NCBI GenBank assembly: GCA_035455265.1
Contig: DATIFK010000207.1
Coordinates: 1 to 40,166 of the forward strand
DNA: 40,166 nt
Origin: MGOM01 sp035455265
Lineage (GTDB): Bacteria; Chloroflexota; Anaerolineae; Anaerolineales; E44-bin32
Direction of reading: 5' to 3'
Part shown: piece after piece, positions 29,435-38,135 of the stretch
Layout of the letters: every line of letters starts with the position of its first letter
How positions within the stretch are numbered: the stretch's first letter is position 1
Position numbers and translations under genes: made by a program
Notes under the pieces: model-generated
What the model was told of the DNA's origin: nothing
Databases searched by the model: none
The model's input: only the letters and a program-made list of their open reading frames with translations

Positions 29435-30912
29435 GCTGGCCCGGGTTTCTTCCGCTGCTTCAGAGCGGCCTGGGCAACCTGGCGGCCTACCTGGCGGCGC
29501 ACGTGTTGCTCTGCCTGGTGCCGGCCTTCTTCATCGCCGGTGGGTTGGCCGCCCTCGTCCCCAAAGAGTCGGTGACCCGCTTCCTGGGAAGGAACGCGCC
29601 GCGCTACGTGTCCTATCCCGCCGCCGCCTTGGCGGGATCCGTCCTGGCCGTGTGCTCCTGCACCATCGTCCCGCTCTTCGCCGGCATCTACAAGAAGGGC
29701 GCCGGCATCGGCCCGGCCGTCACCTTCTTGTTCTTCGCGCCGGCAGCGAACATCCTGGCGCTGGCCTACACCGGCGTGGCCATCGGGCCGGATCTGGCCC
29801 TGGCAAGGCTCGTCCTCTCGCTGACGTTCGGCATCGGCGTCGGCCTGATCATGGCAATGATCTTTCGCCGCTCCGATGCCGAGCACGACCGCCAGACGGA
29901 CGACCCCTTCGCCGCCCGCGCCGCCGTCCGGCGAGGGGCCGCCATCTTTCTGCTGGTCCTGGTGGCCCTGCTCCTCTCGGGCACGCTCAAGATCGGCCTG
30001 CTGACGAACACCTACGCGCAGGTGACTCTGCCCATCGGCGGCGCCGAAAAGCTGCAGGAGGCCCTCAATCGCCTAGTGCCCTTCGACGCCAGCCGTGGCG
30101 AGGAGGGGGTGACGGTCCAAGGCGTCGTCTTGATCGCCCTGCTGGCGTCGATTGCCGTCGCCGCCTGGCGCGGGTTCGAACATGTGCTCGAGGGATTCAA
30201 CCGTTGGACCGGCCTCGCCCTGGCGTTGATCGTCCTGACCCTGTTGGTGGCGGCACTTGGGATGGGCCCATCCTCGAGCGGGCTGACCCTTCTGTTCCCC
30301 GGCAAGTTCTTTGCCGTCGGCTTGGCCTTGATGTGCCTCGTCTGGTTGGCCCGCGCCTACATTACCCCTCATGAGCTCCGCGATTGGCTGTGGGAATCGT
30401 GGCGCTTCGTCAAACAGATCTTCCCGCTGCTCCTGGCGGGCGTCTTCGTCGTCGGCGTCTTTCGCCAACTCATTCGCCCGGAGTGGATCGAATCGCTCGC
30501 CGGCACCAACTCGTTGCTGGGCAATCTGGCGGGCGTGGCTTTCGGCGTGTTCATGTACTTCCCGACGCTGGTGGAGGTCCCGATTGCCAAGATGTTTCTG
30601 AGTCTCGGCATGCACCGCGGGCCGCTGCTCGCTTACCTGATGGCCGATCCCGAGCTCAGCTTGCAGAGCATCCTGCTCATCACGGCCATCATCGGCCGGG
30701 CGAAGGCATGGACCTATGTGGCCTTCGTCGCCCTGTTCAGCACTGCCGCCGGTTGGATCTACGGCGCCTGGGTCGATCAGGCCAGCCTGGGTCTGATCGT
30801 CCTGTATCTGGGAGCATTCCTCGCCGTGCTCGCTTCGGCCCTCTATCTGATGGGAGGGGGCTTGCGGCGACACACTTTGGTATCCGCCCGAGCGGAAGGA
30901 AAGATGCCCTAG
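29431..30912 (+). CDS. ArsP/SO_0444-type permease
   Basis: 493 residues with about ten hydrophobic segments in two repeated halves (PF03773, DUF318 type). The conserved phrase AVCSCTIVPLFAGIYKKGAGIGPAVTFLFFAPAANI is diagnostic; CSC is the likely metalloid-binding site in the efflux permeases of this family. ArsP relatives export trivalent organoarsenicals. The second half repeats the fold (YFPTLVEVPIAKMFLSLGM..). It is coupled to arsR by ATGA. Confidence 0.85.
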   Translation: MSWPGFLPLLQSGLGNLAAYLAAHVLLCLVPAFFIAGGLAALVPKESVTRFLGRNAPRYVSYPAAALAGSVLAVCSCTIVPLFAGIYKKGAGIGPAVTFLFFAPAANILALAYTGVAIGPDLALARLVLSLTFGIGVGLIMAMIFRRSDAEHDRQTDDPFAARAAVRRGAAIFLLVLVALLLSGTLKIGLLTNTYAQVTLPIGGAEKLQEALNRLVPFDASRGEEGVTVQGVVLIALLASIAVAAWRGFEHVLEGFNRWTGLALALIVLTLLVAALGMGPSSSGLTLLFPGKFFAVGLALMCLVWLARAYITPHELRDWLWESWRFVKQIFPLLLAGVFVVGVFRQLIRPEWIESLAGTNSLLGNLAGVAFGVFMYFPTLVEVPIAKMFLSLGMHRGPLLAYLMADPELSLQSILLITAIIGRAKAWTYVAFVALFSTAAGWIYGAWVDQASLGLIVLYLGAFLAVLASALYLMGGGLRRHTLVSARAEGKMP

Positions 30913-30923
30913 GGGAGGCCGTC

Positions 30924-31067
30924 ATAAGGATCAGTGTGCTGGGCACCGGCTGCTTCAAGTGCATCGACCTGGAGCGTCTGCTGAGCGAAGTCCTCGAAGA
31001 GACGGTCAAGAGCAATGTGGCTGTGGAACGCGTCAGCGATGACCGACGACTGACGCCTGATGACTGA
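30924..31067 (+). pseudogene. Decayed thioredoxin-like (redox-active disulfide) gene
   Basis: The frame reads ISVLGTGCFKCIDLERLLSEVLEETVKSNVAVERVSD, the first half of a small thioredoxin-fold protein with a C-x2-C site, like the intact neighbour at 31089. Two defects are visible. At the expected start, 5 nt after GGGGAGG, the codon is ATA (30924), with the nearest alternative a GTG at 30936. After VSD the frame enters an ACTGA repeat and stops at 31067, losing the cis-Pro half (STPGLVING region). It is about 47 residues instead of 80. Confidence 0.65.
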
Positions 31068-31071
31068 CAAC
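31041..31071. repeat. ACTGA repeat inside the decayed gene
   Basis: GACGACTGACGCCTGATGACTGACAAC, the reverse-sense form of the CAGTC/TCAGT repeats at 25513-25550 and 25652-25690. It supplies the premature stop of the gene above. Confidence 0.6.
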
Positions 31072-31088
31072 TTCCTAAGGAGCGATCC

Positions 31089-31340
31089 ATGTTGACCATC
31101 AAGATCCTCGGATCCGGATGCCCCAACTGCAAGAAGGTCGAAGAGACGGCGCGCCACGCCGCGGCCGGGATGGGCGTGGAAGCGGAGTTCGTCAAGGTCA
31201 CGGACTACGCCAAGATCACCGAGTATCCGATCCTCTCAACGCCCGGCCTGGTGATCAACGAGAAAGTCGTGTGCAGCGGCCGGATCCCAAGTGAGGGCGA
31301 AGTAATGTCCTGGATGGCGACCGCGCTGGAGAGCGCCTGA
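31089..31340 (+). CDS. Small thioredoxin-like redox-active disulfide protein
   Basis: 83 residues: LTIKILGSGCPNCKKVEET with C-x2-C, then the cis-Pro region STPGLVINEKVVCSGRIPSEGEV. This family often sits beside SO_0444/ArsP-type permeases and may reduce the permease or metalloid, which is inference. AAGGAG lies 6 nt before the ATG. It is a paralogue of the decayed gene upstream. Confidence 0.88.
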   Translation: MLTIKILGSGCPNCKKVEETARHAAAGMGVEAEFVKVTDYAKITEYPILSTPGLVINEKVVCSGRIPSEGEVMSWMATALESA

Positions 31341-31341
31341 C

Positions 31342-32436
31342 GTGAGCTCCACCGCCGCAGCTGCGCCTCGCCGGTTGTCGACCCTCGATCGCTATCTCAC
31401 ATTGTGGATCTTCCTGGCGATGGCCGTGGGCGTCGGGCTGGGCTACCTGTTTCCGCGTGCCGTCGAAGGCTTCAATCGGGCGGTCTCGGTCGGAACGACC
31501 AACCTCCCGATCGCCCTCGGGCTGATCCTGATGATGTACCCGCCGCTGGCCAAGGTCCATTACGAGGAACTCGGGGACGTCTTCCGGAACTGGAGGATCC
31601 TGGGCTTTTCGCTCCTGCAGAACTGGGTGATCGGGCCAGTCCTGATGTTCGTCCTGGCGATCATCTTCCTGCGCGGCTACCCTGAGTACATGGCCGGGTT
31701 GATCATGATCGGCCTGGCCCGCTGCATCGCCATGGTCATCGTGTGGAACGAGTTGGCCCAGGGGGACACGGAATACGCCGCCGGCCTGGTGGCCTTCAAC
31801 AGCTTGTTCCAGGTCTTCTTCTACAGCCTGTACGCCTATGTCTTCATCACTGTGCTGCCCGCATGGCTCGGCCTGCAGGGCAGTACGGTGAACGTGACCA
31901 TCGGCGAAATCGCCAAGAGCGTCTTCGTCTATCTGGGGATCCCCTTCATCGCCGGCTTCCTTACCCGGCTGTTCCTGCTGCGGGCCAAGGGCAAAACCTG
32001 GTACGAGAAGCAATTCATGCCCCGCATCAGCCCACTCACGCTGGTTGCCCTGCTGTTCACCGTCGTGGTCATGTTCAGCTTGAAAGGCAATCTGATCGTC
32101 TCTATCCCGCTCGACGTCGTGCGCATCGCCGTCCCGCTGGTCATCTACTTCGTCCTGATGTTCCTGGTTTCGTTCTGGATGGGGCGTCGCATCGGCGCCG
32201 ACTACACCAAGACGACGACGCTGGCCTTTACCGCCGCCAGCAACAACTTCGAGCTGGCCATTGCCGTGGCCGTGGCCGTCTTCGGGATCGGTTCGGGGGC
32301 GGCCTTCGCCGCCGTCATCGGGCCGCTGATCGAGGTGCCGGTGATGATCGGCCTGGTGAACGTAGCCCTGGCCTTCCGACGGAAGTACTTCACCAAGCCG
32401 GGGGTGGAGCCGCGACGGGCCTCCGCGCCGGCGTGA
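31342..32436 (+). CDS. acr3: Arsenite efflux permease Acr3
   Basis: 364 residues from GTG 31342, 1 nt after the previous stop. About ten membrane helices. LDRYLTLWIFLAMAVGVGLGY and GLARCIAMVIVWNELAQGD (with the essential Cys) are hallmark Acr3 phrases, as is TAASNNFELAIAVAVAVFG. It exports As(III) using the proton gradient. It completes the arsR-permease-trx-acr3 run. Confidence 0.94.
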   Translation: MSSTAAAAPRRLSTLDRYLTLWIFLAMAVGVGLGYLFPRAVEGFNRAVSVGTTNLPIALGLILMMYPPLAKVHYEELGDVFRNWRILGFSLLQNWVIGPVLMFVLAIIFLRGYPEYMAGLIMIGLARCIAMVIVWNELAQGDTEYAAGLVAFNSLFQVFFYSLYAYVFITVLPAWLGLQGSTVNVTIGEIAKSVFVYLGIPFIAGFLTRLFLLRAKGKTWYEKQFMPRISPLTLVALLFTVVVMFSLKGNLIVSIPLDVVRIAVPLVIYFVLMFLVSFWMGRRIGADYTKTTTLAFTAASNNFELAIAVAVAVFGIGSGAAFAAVIGPLIEVPVMIGLVNVALAFRRKYFTKPGVEPRRASAPA

Positions 32437-32488
32437 ACTGATTTCGCCGCCTGCCAGACCCGCCGGGACACCGCAAGAAGAGAAGACT

Positions 32489-32543
32489 GGGCGCCCCACA
32501 AGGCTGAGGCGCCGTTTCGGATAGACTTGCCCGTGGGGCACCC
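32489..32543. promoter_or_regulatory. inverted repeat and -10 box before arsC
   Basis: GGGCGCCCCAC (32489-32499) pairs with GTGGGGCACCC (32533-32543) with one mismatch; the right arm touches the arsC ATG. TAGACT (32522-32527) between them could be a -10 box. The arms could fold over the translation start. Confidence 0.35.
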
Positions 32544-32984
32544 ATGCTGGCCAAGCCTGGAGTTCACGCGCGGATCCTGGTTCTGTGTACCGGCAACTCC
32601 TGCCGATCGCAGATGGCCGAGGGCTGGTTTCGACACCTCGGCGGTGAAGCGGTCGAGGTGGACAGCGCCGGCAGCCGCCCGGCGGGCTACGTCCACCCGC
32701 TTGCCGTACGCGTCATGGCGGAAGCGAGCGTGGATATCTCCGGCCAGCGCAGCAGGCCCATCAGCGACTTCCTCGGCCAGGCCTTCGACTATGTCATCAC
32801 GTTGTGTGATGAGGCGGCCGAGGCGTGCCCCGTGTTTCCCGGGCGGGCCGCCCGTCTGCATTGGGGATTCGAGGATCCGGCCGATGCGGAAGGGGACGAG
32901 GCTCAACGGCTGGAGGTCTATCGGCGGGTGCGCGACGGGCTTCGCACGCGAGTCGAGTCCTTCTTGAAAGAAATCTCGTCCTAG
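32544..32984 (+). CDS. arsC: Arsenate reductase, thioredoxin-coupled (LMW-phosphatase type)
   Basis: 146 residues. P-loop C15-TGNSC20-R (VLCTGNSCRSQMAEG), and the redox pair C88 and C95 (ITLCDEAAEACPVFPG). This equals Cys10/82/89 of the Staphylococcus/Bacillus ArsC, so electrons should come from thioredoxin. It reduces arsenate to arsenite for Acr3. It lies 107 nt after acr3 with its own possible promoter. Confidence 0.93.
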   Translation: MLAKPGVHARILVLCTGNSCRSQMAEGWFRHLGGEAVEVDSAGSRPAGYVHPLAVRVMAEASVDISGQRSRPISDFLGQAFDYVITLCDEAAEACPVFPGRAARLHWGFEDPADAEGDEAQRLEVYRRVRDGLRTRVESFLKEISS

Positions 32985-33027
32985 TCGGCCGGCCTTCAGG
33001 GAAAGCGGCCGCCTTGCCGACTCCCGG

Positions 33028-35688
33028 TCATCTGTGGGCGCGCCTCGATCGACTGGGCCCCGCTTCGGCCCGTAGCAGGGCCGTCACCACCGCCGGCAGG
33101 CTCGCCGAGCCGGGGTAGATCAAGTAGCGCGGCGACCACTCGGGCTGGAACTTGGCCTTGAAGGCGTGCAATCCTTTGAAGTTGTAGAACTGGTTGACGT
33201 GCTCGTAGATGAAATGCAGGGCCCTTTCCAAAGCCGGGTCGTCTGGCTTCTCCCCGATCCCGGCCAGGGACGATAGACCCAGGTTGAAGCTCGCGTACCC
33301 TTCCGCCTTCGCCCAGCCCAGCAGCGCGGCGAACAGGAAGTCCATCGTCCCCGGCTCGACCCCGCGACGGTGGCGCATCAGGTCGATCGTGGCCTCCGAG
33401 CGCTGATACTCGGAGACCACGTTGGCGAAGGCCGTCACCTCGTCTTCCGACGACAGCACCGCCATCACCGGACTGGTTTGCAGGTAGGCCTGATCGAACC
33501 AGCCGAGGGCGAAGCGCTTCTCGGCCCCGCGTTGTTCGGCGAGCCACTCGTCGCTCACGCGTTGCAGCTTGCGCATCACCTCGTCGGAGTGGGGAGGAGC
33601 GAAGAGCCGAGTGTGATATCCCAAGCGGGTCAACCGGTTGTGGGCGGACCGCTGGTCCTTGTGGGCCTTGCCCTCCAAGCTGAAAGTCGCCAGGGACACG
33701 ATCGCCTCGTGTCCAATGCAGACGGAATCGAAACCCGCGCCCCGATACGTTTCGAGGGTCTCAGGCAGTGTCTGAAAGAACGACGGAACCCAATCGTTGG
33801 CGCGGCACATCTTTTGGAACGCGGCGATGGCGGCTGGCAGGTCGCCGGGCGGGCCGATGGGGTCGCCCAGGGCGACGGCCGCCCGCCCGCGTGCGGCGAA
33901 GGCCACCAGGCTCCCGCCGGGCGTGAACAGGTAGGCTTTGTCGTCGAAGAGGGTGGCGCGCGCCAACGAGGATCGGCCGTAGGCTTCGACGATGGCGCGC
34001 GCTCGGCGGTGTTCGGCCAGCGTCGCCGGTTGTCGCTGCAGAACAGGGCGAATGAGCATCAGCAGCGAAACGCCGAAGGTGACGGCGGCCACGACGTAGA
34101 TCGAACCTCCGAAGTAGCGGCCGAAGCCCGTCAGAGGCTCCAGCCCCGGGTCGGAAAACTGGGTGAACATGACGACCGTCTGGCGCAGCGCCGCGCCGAG
34201 GCCGAACTGCACGCGGAAGTGGTGGTCGAGGAGGTAGAAGCCGGCCGCGCCGTAGGCCAAAGTGAAGGCAAGACTGGCGGCCAGAGTCACAAGGCCTTGC
34301 CGAACCGATGGCGGATCCGATCGGGCCTGGAAGCGCGAGCGCAAGACGACCAACCAGACGAGCAGGGTCGTCGCCAGCAGGGCCTCCTCCCAATCCAAGC
34401 CCTTGAGAAGGTGGCTGGCAATTGACACGAGCAGCGCCATCACCGTCAGCCACCACGCCACCCGCTTCCGGCGCCACAAGCCGCCCGCCAGTAACACCAA
34501 GCCAAACCCCAAGAGGACCGAAGCCAGGTGACTGCCGTGACGCACCGCCAAGGGGACGTACTGGCGAAGAGTCGCCAATCGGTCGCCGAGCGAGGGAGTG
34601 AGCCCCGAGAGGACGTTCACCACCCCCATCAGGCCGGTCAGCACGGCCACGGCGTGGAGGCTGCCTTCTTCGTCGTCGGTGGGTTTCGGACCTTGCAGAC
34701 CTTGCCAGCGGCGCATCCACACCAGGCCCAGCACCAGCGGCAACCAGAAGGTCAAACCGCGGAAAGCCAGGGCGATGAGCGTGGCCTGCTCGGCCGGCAC
34801 GTCGAGGGAGGTGTAAGTGAGGGCCATCACCCCCTCGACGACCCCGATCCCTTGCGGCGTCGGCGAGACGATCCAGAAGAGCACGCCCATCGCATAACCC
34901 GTGACCAGTACACCAGCCTCCGGTCTCTCGTGGAACGCGAGGAAGAGCACCGCCAGGCTGGCCAGGTCGACGGCGTGAGCAGCCAGCGAGACCAAGAGGG
35001 TCCGAGCCAGCCGGCCCGGATGACGGCGGATGGCCCGCGCCGCCTCGGTGAAATCCTGCGCCGTGCGGTCGGCGAAGTCTTCCGCCAGGAACGGTCTGCG
35101 GCGCAGGATGCGGCCGGCTCCATTCGCCAGTCGCTGCACCCATCGCAAGATGAGGATCAGCCACCAGGGCTGCCACAGCCCGATGGTCAAGAGAGCGACC
35201 AGGCCGAGCGTCATCGCCAGGAGGATCCCCGCGCCGATGAGCTCGTAGGGCTGCAGAGCATGTTGCAGGAACAGATGGGCCATCCCCGGCATCAGGATGA
35301 ACAGGAACGCCCCGAAGTCGGCGATGAGAACGAGCAGCACGCCGGCTGTGGCCCGCGCCGGCGACTCGCCCCGCCGGGCGGCGTCGTCCACGAACAACGC
35401 TCCGCCGCCGGCGCCTCCGATCGGGGCGGCGACATTGACGAACAATGAAGCCAAGACCAGCGGCAACAACTCGCCGGTCCGACTCCGGACCTCGACGGTG
35501 TCAAAACTGGATTGGTAGAGGGCGCTGTAGATGAGGTAGTAGAGGACTTGCAGAACCGCCGCGACCGCGATCCACGCCCACACCCCTTGCACGAGGACGC
35601 GCGCCAGGCGCTCGATCTCATTGAATCGGCTGACGACCAGCCAGGTGAAGACGACCAGGGCGATCCAGATCAGCCAGCGGCGGACCAT
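33028..35688 (-). CDS. MprF-like bifunctional lipid flippase / aminoacyl-lipid synthase
   Basis: 886 residues, the usual size of MprF (about 840-860). The N-terminal half (1-about 330) is the flippase-like PF03706 domain (NVAAPIGGAGGGALFVDDAARRGESPARATAGVLL, SPTPQGIGVVEGVMAL). Further helices follow to about 560. The C-terminal DUF2156 domain transfers an amino acid from aminoacyl-tRNA to a lipid: FDDKAYLFTPGGSLVAFAARGRAAVALGDPIG, HNRLTRLGYHTRLF, PGTMDFLFAALLGWAKAEGYASFNLGLSSLAG and YNFKGLHAFKAKFQPEWSPRYLIYP. Which amino acid is unknown. Start 35688 is chosen because the hydrophobic N-terminus begins there; no good ribosome site. Monocistronic, divergent from the kinase gene. Confidence 0.9.
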   Translation of the reverse strand: MVRRWLIWIALVVFTWLVVSRFNEIERLARVLVQGVWAWIAVAAVLQVLYYLIYSALYQSSFDTVEVRSRTGELLPLVLASLFVNVAAPIGGAGGGALFVDDAARRGESPARATAGVLLVLIADFGAFLFILMPGMAHLFLQHALQPYELIGAGILLAMTLGLVALLTIGLWQPWWLILILRWVQRLANGAGRILRRRPFLAEDFADRTAQDFTEAARAIRRHPGRLARTLLVSLAAHAVDLASLAVLFLAFHERPEAGVLVTGYAMGVLFWIVSPTPQGIGVVEGVMALTYTSLDVPAEQATLIALAFRGLTFWLPLVLGLVWMRRWQGLQGPKPTDDEEGSLHAVAVLTGLMGVVNVLSGLTPSLGDRLATLRQYVPLAVRHGSHLASVLLGFGLVLLAGGLWRRKRVAWWLTVMALLVSIASHLLKGLDWEEALLATTLLVWLVVLRSRFQARSDPPSVRQGLVTLAASLAFTLAYGAAGFYLLDHHFRVQFGLGAALRQTVVMFTQFSDPGLEPLTGFGRYFGGSIYVVAAVTFGVSLLMLIRPVLQRQPATLAEHRRARAIVEAYGRSSLARATLFDDKAYLFTPGGSLVAFAARGRAAVALGDPIGPPGDLPAAIAAFQKMCRANDWVPSFFQTLPETLETYRGAGFDSVCIGHEAIVSLATFSLEGKAHKDQRSAHNRLTRLGYHTRLFAPPHSDEVMRKLQRVSDEWLAEQRGAEKRFALGWFDQAYLQTSPVMAVLSSEDEVTAFANVVSEYQRSEATIDLMRHRRGVEPGTMDFLFAALLGWAKAEGYASFNLGLSSLAGIGEKPDDPALERALHFIYEHVNQFYNFKGLHAFKAKFQPEWSPRYLIYPGSASLPAVVTALLRAEAGPSRSRRAHR

Positions 35689-35815
35689 GGTGGCAGGAGG
35701 CTGGGACGACCGAGGCGACAGCCTCTCCAGCGAGTCTACATCAAGGCAGCCGGGGGGCGCCCGCGCGGCGCAGCGGGTGTAGGATTCGCGCCAGCGCGCG
35801 AAGGCCAGCTGACTC

Positions 35816-37285
35816 ATGCGCCGTCCAACCACCCCTTCGAAGTCCTACCTGCTTCATCCCCTCGTGGCTCTTGTGGCGATCGGCGCCGCCACGGCTGTCC
35901 TCGCCTGGCTGCGGGGAAGCCTGACGACGGCGACTGTCGCCATTCTCTACCTGTTGCCGGTGGGGCTGAGTACTGCTCTGTGGGGGTTGGGCCCCGGCGT
36001 GGTCGCCGCCGTGGCGGCCTTCCTGGCGCTGAACTTCTTCTTCATCGAACCCTACTACACGTTGACCGTCCACCACACGCAAGACCTGCTCGTCTTGATC
36101 GTCTTCCTGATCGTCGCCGGAGTGTTGAACCAACTGGTCGGCCGCGCCCAGCTGGGCCAGGCCCTGGCGACGGCCAACGAGCGCGAGGCCACGCGCCTGT
36201 ATGAGTTGAGCGCCGGGCTGGCGGCGCTCAACGACGAAGACTCCATCCTTCGCCTTCTCGGAGAACAGGCGCTGCGCGCCCTGGAAGCCGACCAGGTCGA
36301 AGTGCAGAGGGCCGGCGCTCGAGACGGGGAAGGGCGATGGAGACTTCCCGAGGGCCCATCTCCGAAGGAAGGTCCGCCTGATGCTGTTGCCCCGGTGCAG
36401 TCGTCGAAAGGACGCTTGGGGGAAATCCGACTGTGGCGCGCCGCCGGCCCGCTGACCGAGGCCCAGGCGCGCCTGCTGCGGACCTACGCCGGGCAAGGCG
36501 CCCTGGCCCTCGACCGCGCCCGTCTGCGGGAGGCCGAAACGCGAGCGAAGGTGTCCGAGGAAAGCGACCGGCTCAAGTCGGCGTTGTTGTCCTCCGTTTC
36601 GCACGAGCTTCGCTCGCCGCTGGCCACGATCAAGGCCGCCGTCACCAGCCTCAGTCACGAGGAGGTGAGCTGGAATTCAGAGGCGCGACGCGATCTGCTG
36701 GCTGCCGTCGAGGAAGAGACCGATCACCTCAACCGGCTGGTGGGCAACCTGCTGGACATGTCGCGCATCGAGGCCGGCGCCCTCAAACCCGACCGCAAGT
36801 GGAACGCCCTGCGCGAGATCGTCGAAGGCGTTGTCCGCCGCATGGGCGCGGCCTTCGCCGATCACCGATTGGAGGTCGATGTGCCCGATGAGTTGCCCCT
36901 CGTCGCCGTCGACTACTTGCAGATGGACCAGGTCTTCACCAACCTGCTCAGCAATTGCCTGAAGTATGCGCCGCCGGGGACGGCCGTTGCCGTCCGGGCT
37001 CACCCCTTGGCTGATGGCTGGCTCGACGTGGAGGTCACGAACCAGGGCCCGCCGGTACCCGCCGAGCACATCGAGCGCATCTTCGACAAGTTCTACCGCG
37101 TGACGAACGCCGAGCGCGTGACCGGCACCGGCCTGGGCCTGTCGATCTGCCGCGGCATCATCGAAGCCCACGGCGGCCGCATCTGGGCCGAGAATCGCCC
37201 CGGTGGGTTCGCCTTCCGCTTCCGGCTGCCCACTACCTTCGAGGGCCATCTGCCGCCGGCGCCGCTGGAGGCGGAAGCCGAATGA
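35816..37285 (+). CDS. KdpD-like sensor histidine kinase (no N-terminal KdpD/USP domain)
   Basis: 489 residues. Four short helices of the DUF4118/KdpD type at 14-105 (LNFFFIEPYYTLTV is the KdpD phrase), a GAF-like domain at about 125-240, then HisKA with the phospho-acceptor H263 (SSVSHELRSPLATIK) and the ATPase domain (NLLSNCLKYAPPG, GTGLGLSICRGIIEAHGG). The large N-terminal turgor/K+ sensing part of full KdpD is missing, as in several shortened forms. ATGA overlap with the regulator gene. It probably senses K+ or osmotic state; the neighbouring transporter fits that. Confidence 0.88.
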   Translation: MRRPTTPSKSYLLHPLVALVAIGAATAVLAWLRGSLTTATVAILYLLPVGLSTALWGLGPGVVAAVAAFLALNFFFIEPYYTLTVHHTQDLLVLIVFLIVAGVLNQLVGRAQLGQALATANEREATRLYELSAGLAALNDEDSILRLLGEQALRALEADQVEVQRAGARDGEGRWRLPEGPSPKEGPPDAVAPVQSSKGRLGEIRLWRAAGPLTEAQARLLRTYAGQGALALDRARLREAETRAKVSEESDRLKSALLSSVSHELRSPLATIKAAVTSLSHEEVSWNSEARRDLLAAVEEETDHLNRLVGNLLDMSRIEAGALKPDRKWNALREIVEGVVRRMGAAFADHRLEVDVPDELPLVAVDYLQMDQVFTNLLSNCLKYAPPGTAVAVRAHPLADGWLDVEVTNQGPPVPAEHIERIFDKFYRVTNAERVTGTGLGLSICRGIIEAHGGRIWAENRPGGFAFRFRLPTTFEGHLPPAPLEAEAE

Positions 37286-37977
37286 CCGCGGAACCGCACA
37301 TCCTGGTGATCGACGACGAGCCGCAAATCCTGCGGGCTCTGCGCACCATCTTGCGCGAGCAGCGGTTCCATGTCACCACGGCCAGCACCGGCGAGGAGGG
37401 CCTGACCCTCGCCGCTGCCAATCCCCCGGACGTCGTCATTCTCGACCTGAGCCTGCCGAAGATGGACGGCATCGATGTGTGTGCCCGCCTGCGGGAATGG
37501 TCGCAGGCCCCGATCATCGTCCTTTCGGTGCGGGACCGCGAAAACGACAAGGTCCTGGCGCTCGACCGCGGGGCCGACGACTACCTGACGAAGCCTTTCG
37601 GCATCGAGGAGTTGCTGGCGCGCATTCGTGTGGCGCTGAGGCATGCCGCTCTGGCCCATGGCTCGAAGACCGAGCGTGTCGTGTCGGGGCCCGTGACCAT
37701 CGATCTGGTGTCCCACATCGTGACGCGCGAGGGGGCGGAGGTCAAACTGACCGGCACCGAGTTTCGCCTGCTCGGCTACCTGGCGGCGAACGCCGGCCGT
37801 GTGCTCACCCATCGGATGATCCTGACGCACGTGTGGGGTCCGGAGTATGCCGATCACACCGAATACTTGAGGGTGTACGTGCGCCAGCTTCGCAAGAAGC
37901 TCGAGCCCGACGCCGACGAGCCGCAGATTCTGCTCACCGAACCGGGGATCGGCTACCGCCTGGTCGCCACGGGCTAG
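37282..37977 (+). CDS. KdpE-like OmpR-family response regulator
   Basis: 231 residues. Receiver: D11/D12, phospho-acceptor D55 (VILDLSLPKMDG) and K104 (YLTKPFG). C-terminal winged helix: LTGTEFRLLGYLAANAGRVLTHRMILTHVWGPEYADHTEYLRVYVRQLRKKLEP, the KdpE wording. No kdpFABC genes are in the window, so it likely controls the genes downstream. A hairpin terminator follows. Confidence 0.92.
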   Translation: MTAEPHILVIDDEPQILRALRTILREQRFHVTTASTGEEGLTLAAANPPDVVILDLSLPKMDGIDVCARLREWSQAPIIVLSVRDRENDKVLALDRGADDYLTKPFGIEELLARIRVALRHAALAHGSKTERVVSGPVTIDLVSHIVTREGAEVKLTGTEFRLLGYLAANAGRVLTHRMILTHVWGPEYADHTEYLRVYVRQLRKKLEPDADEPQILLTEPGIGYRLVATG

Positions 37978-38023
37978 CTCTCCAGTCCTCCCGGCCTCCT
38001 GGCTCGCACGTTTTCATCCACGG

Positions 38024-38041
38024 CCGCCTCGCAGGAGGCGG
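38024..38041 (+). terminator. terminator after kdpE-like gene
   Basis: CCGCCTC, loop GCAG, GAGGCGG, then TTCTCCTTTATTTG. A short but T-rich intrinsic terminator. Confidence 0.6.
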
Positions 38042-38057
38042 TTCTCCTTTATTTGTG

Positions 38058-38120
38058 CTTAACGCCGCAAGCCCGCTTTCCTCGCGCCGCCTTAACGTCG
38101 GCCGTCTACGCTGGTAGGCA
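38058..38120 (+). promoter_or_regulatory. direct repeat CTTAACG and promoter before unknown gene
   Basis: CTTAACG occurs at 38058-38064 and 38091-38097, 33 bases apart (three helical turns), a layout expected for an OmpR-type regulator. The second copy contains TTAACG (38092-38097), which with a 17-base spacer and TAGGCA (38115-38120) makes a promoter. The nearby KdpE-like protein is the obvious candidate to bind. Confidence 0.45.
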
Positions 38121-38135
38121 GACTCCAATCGAGGG

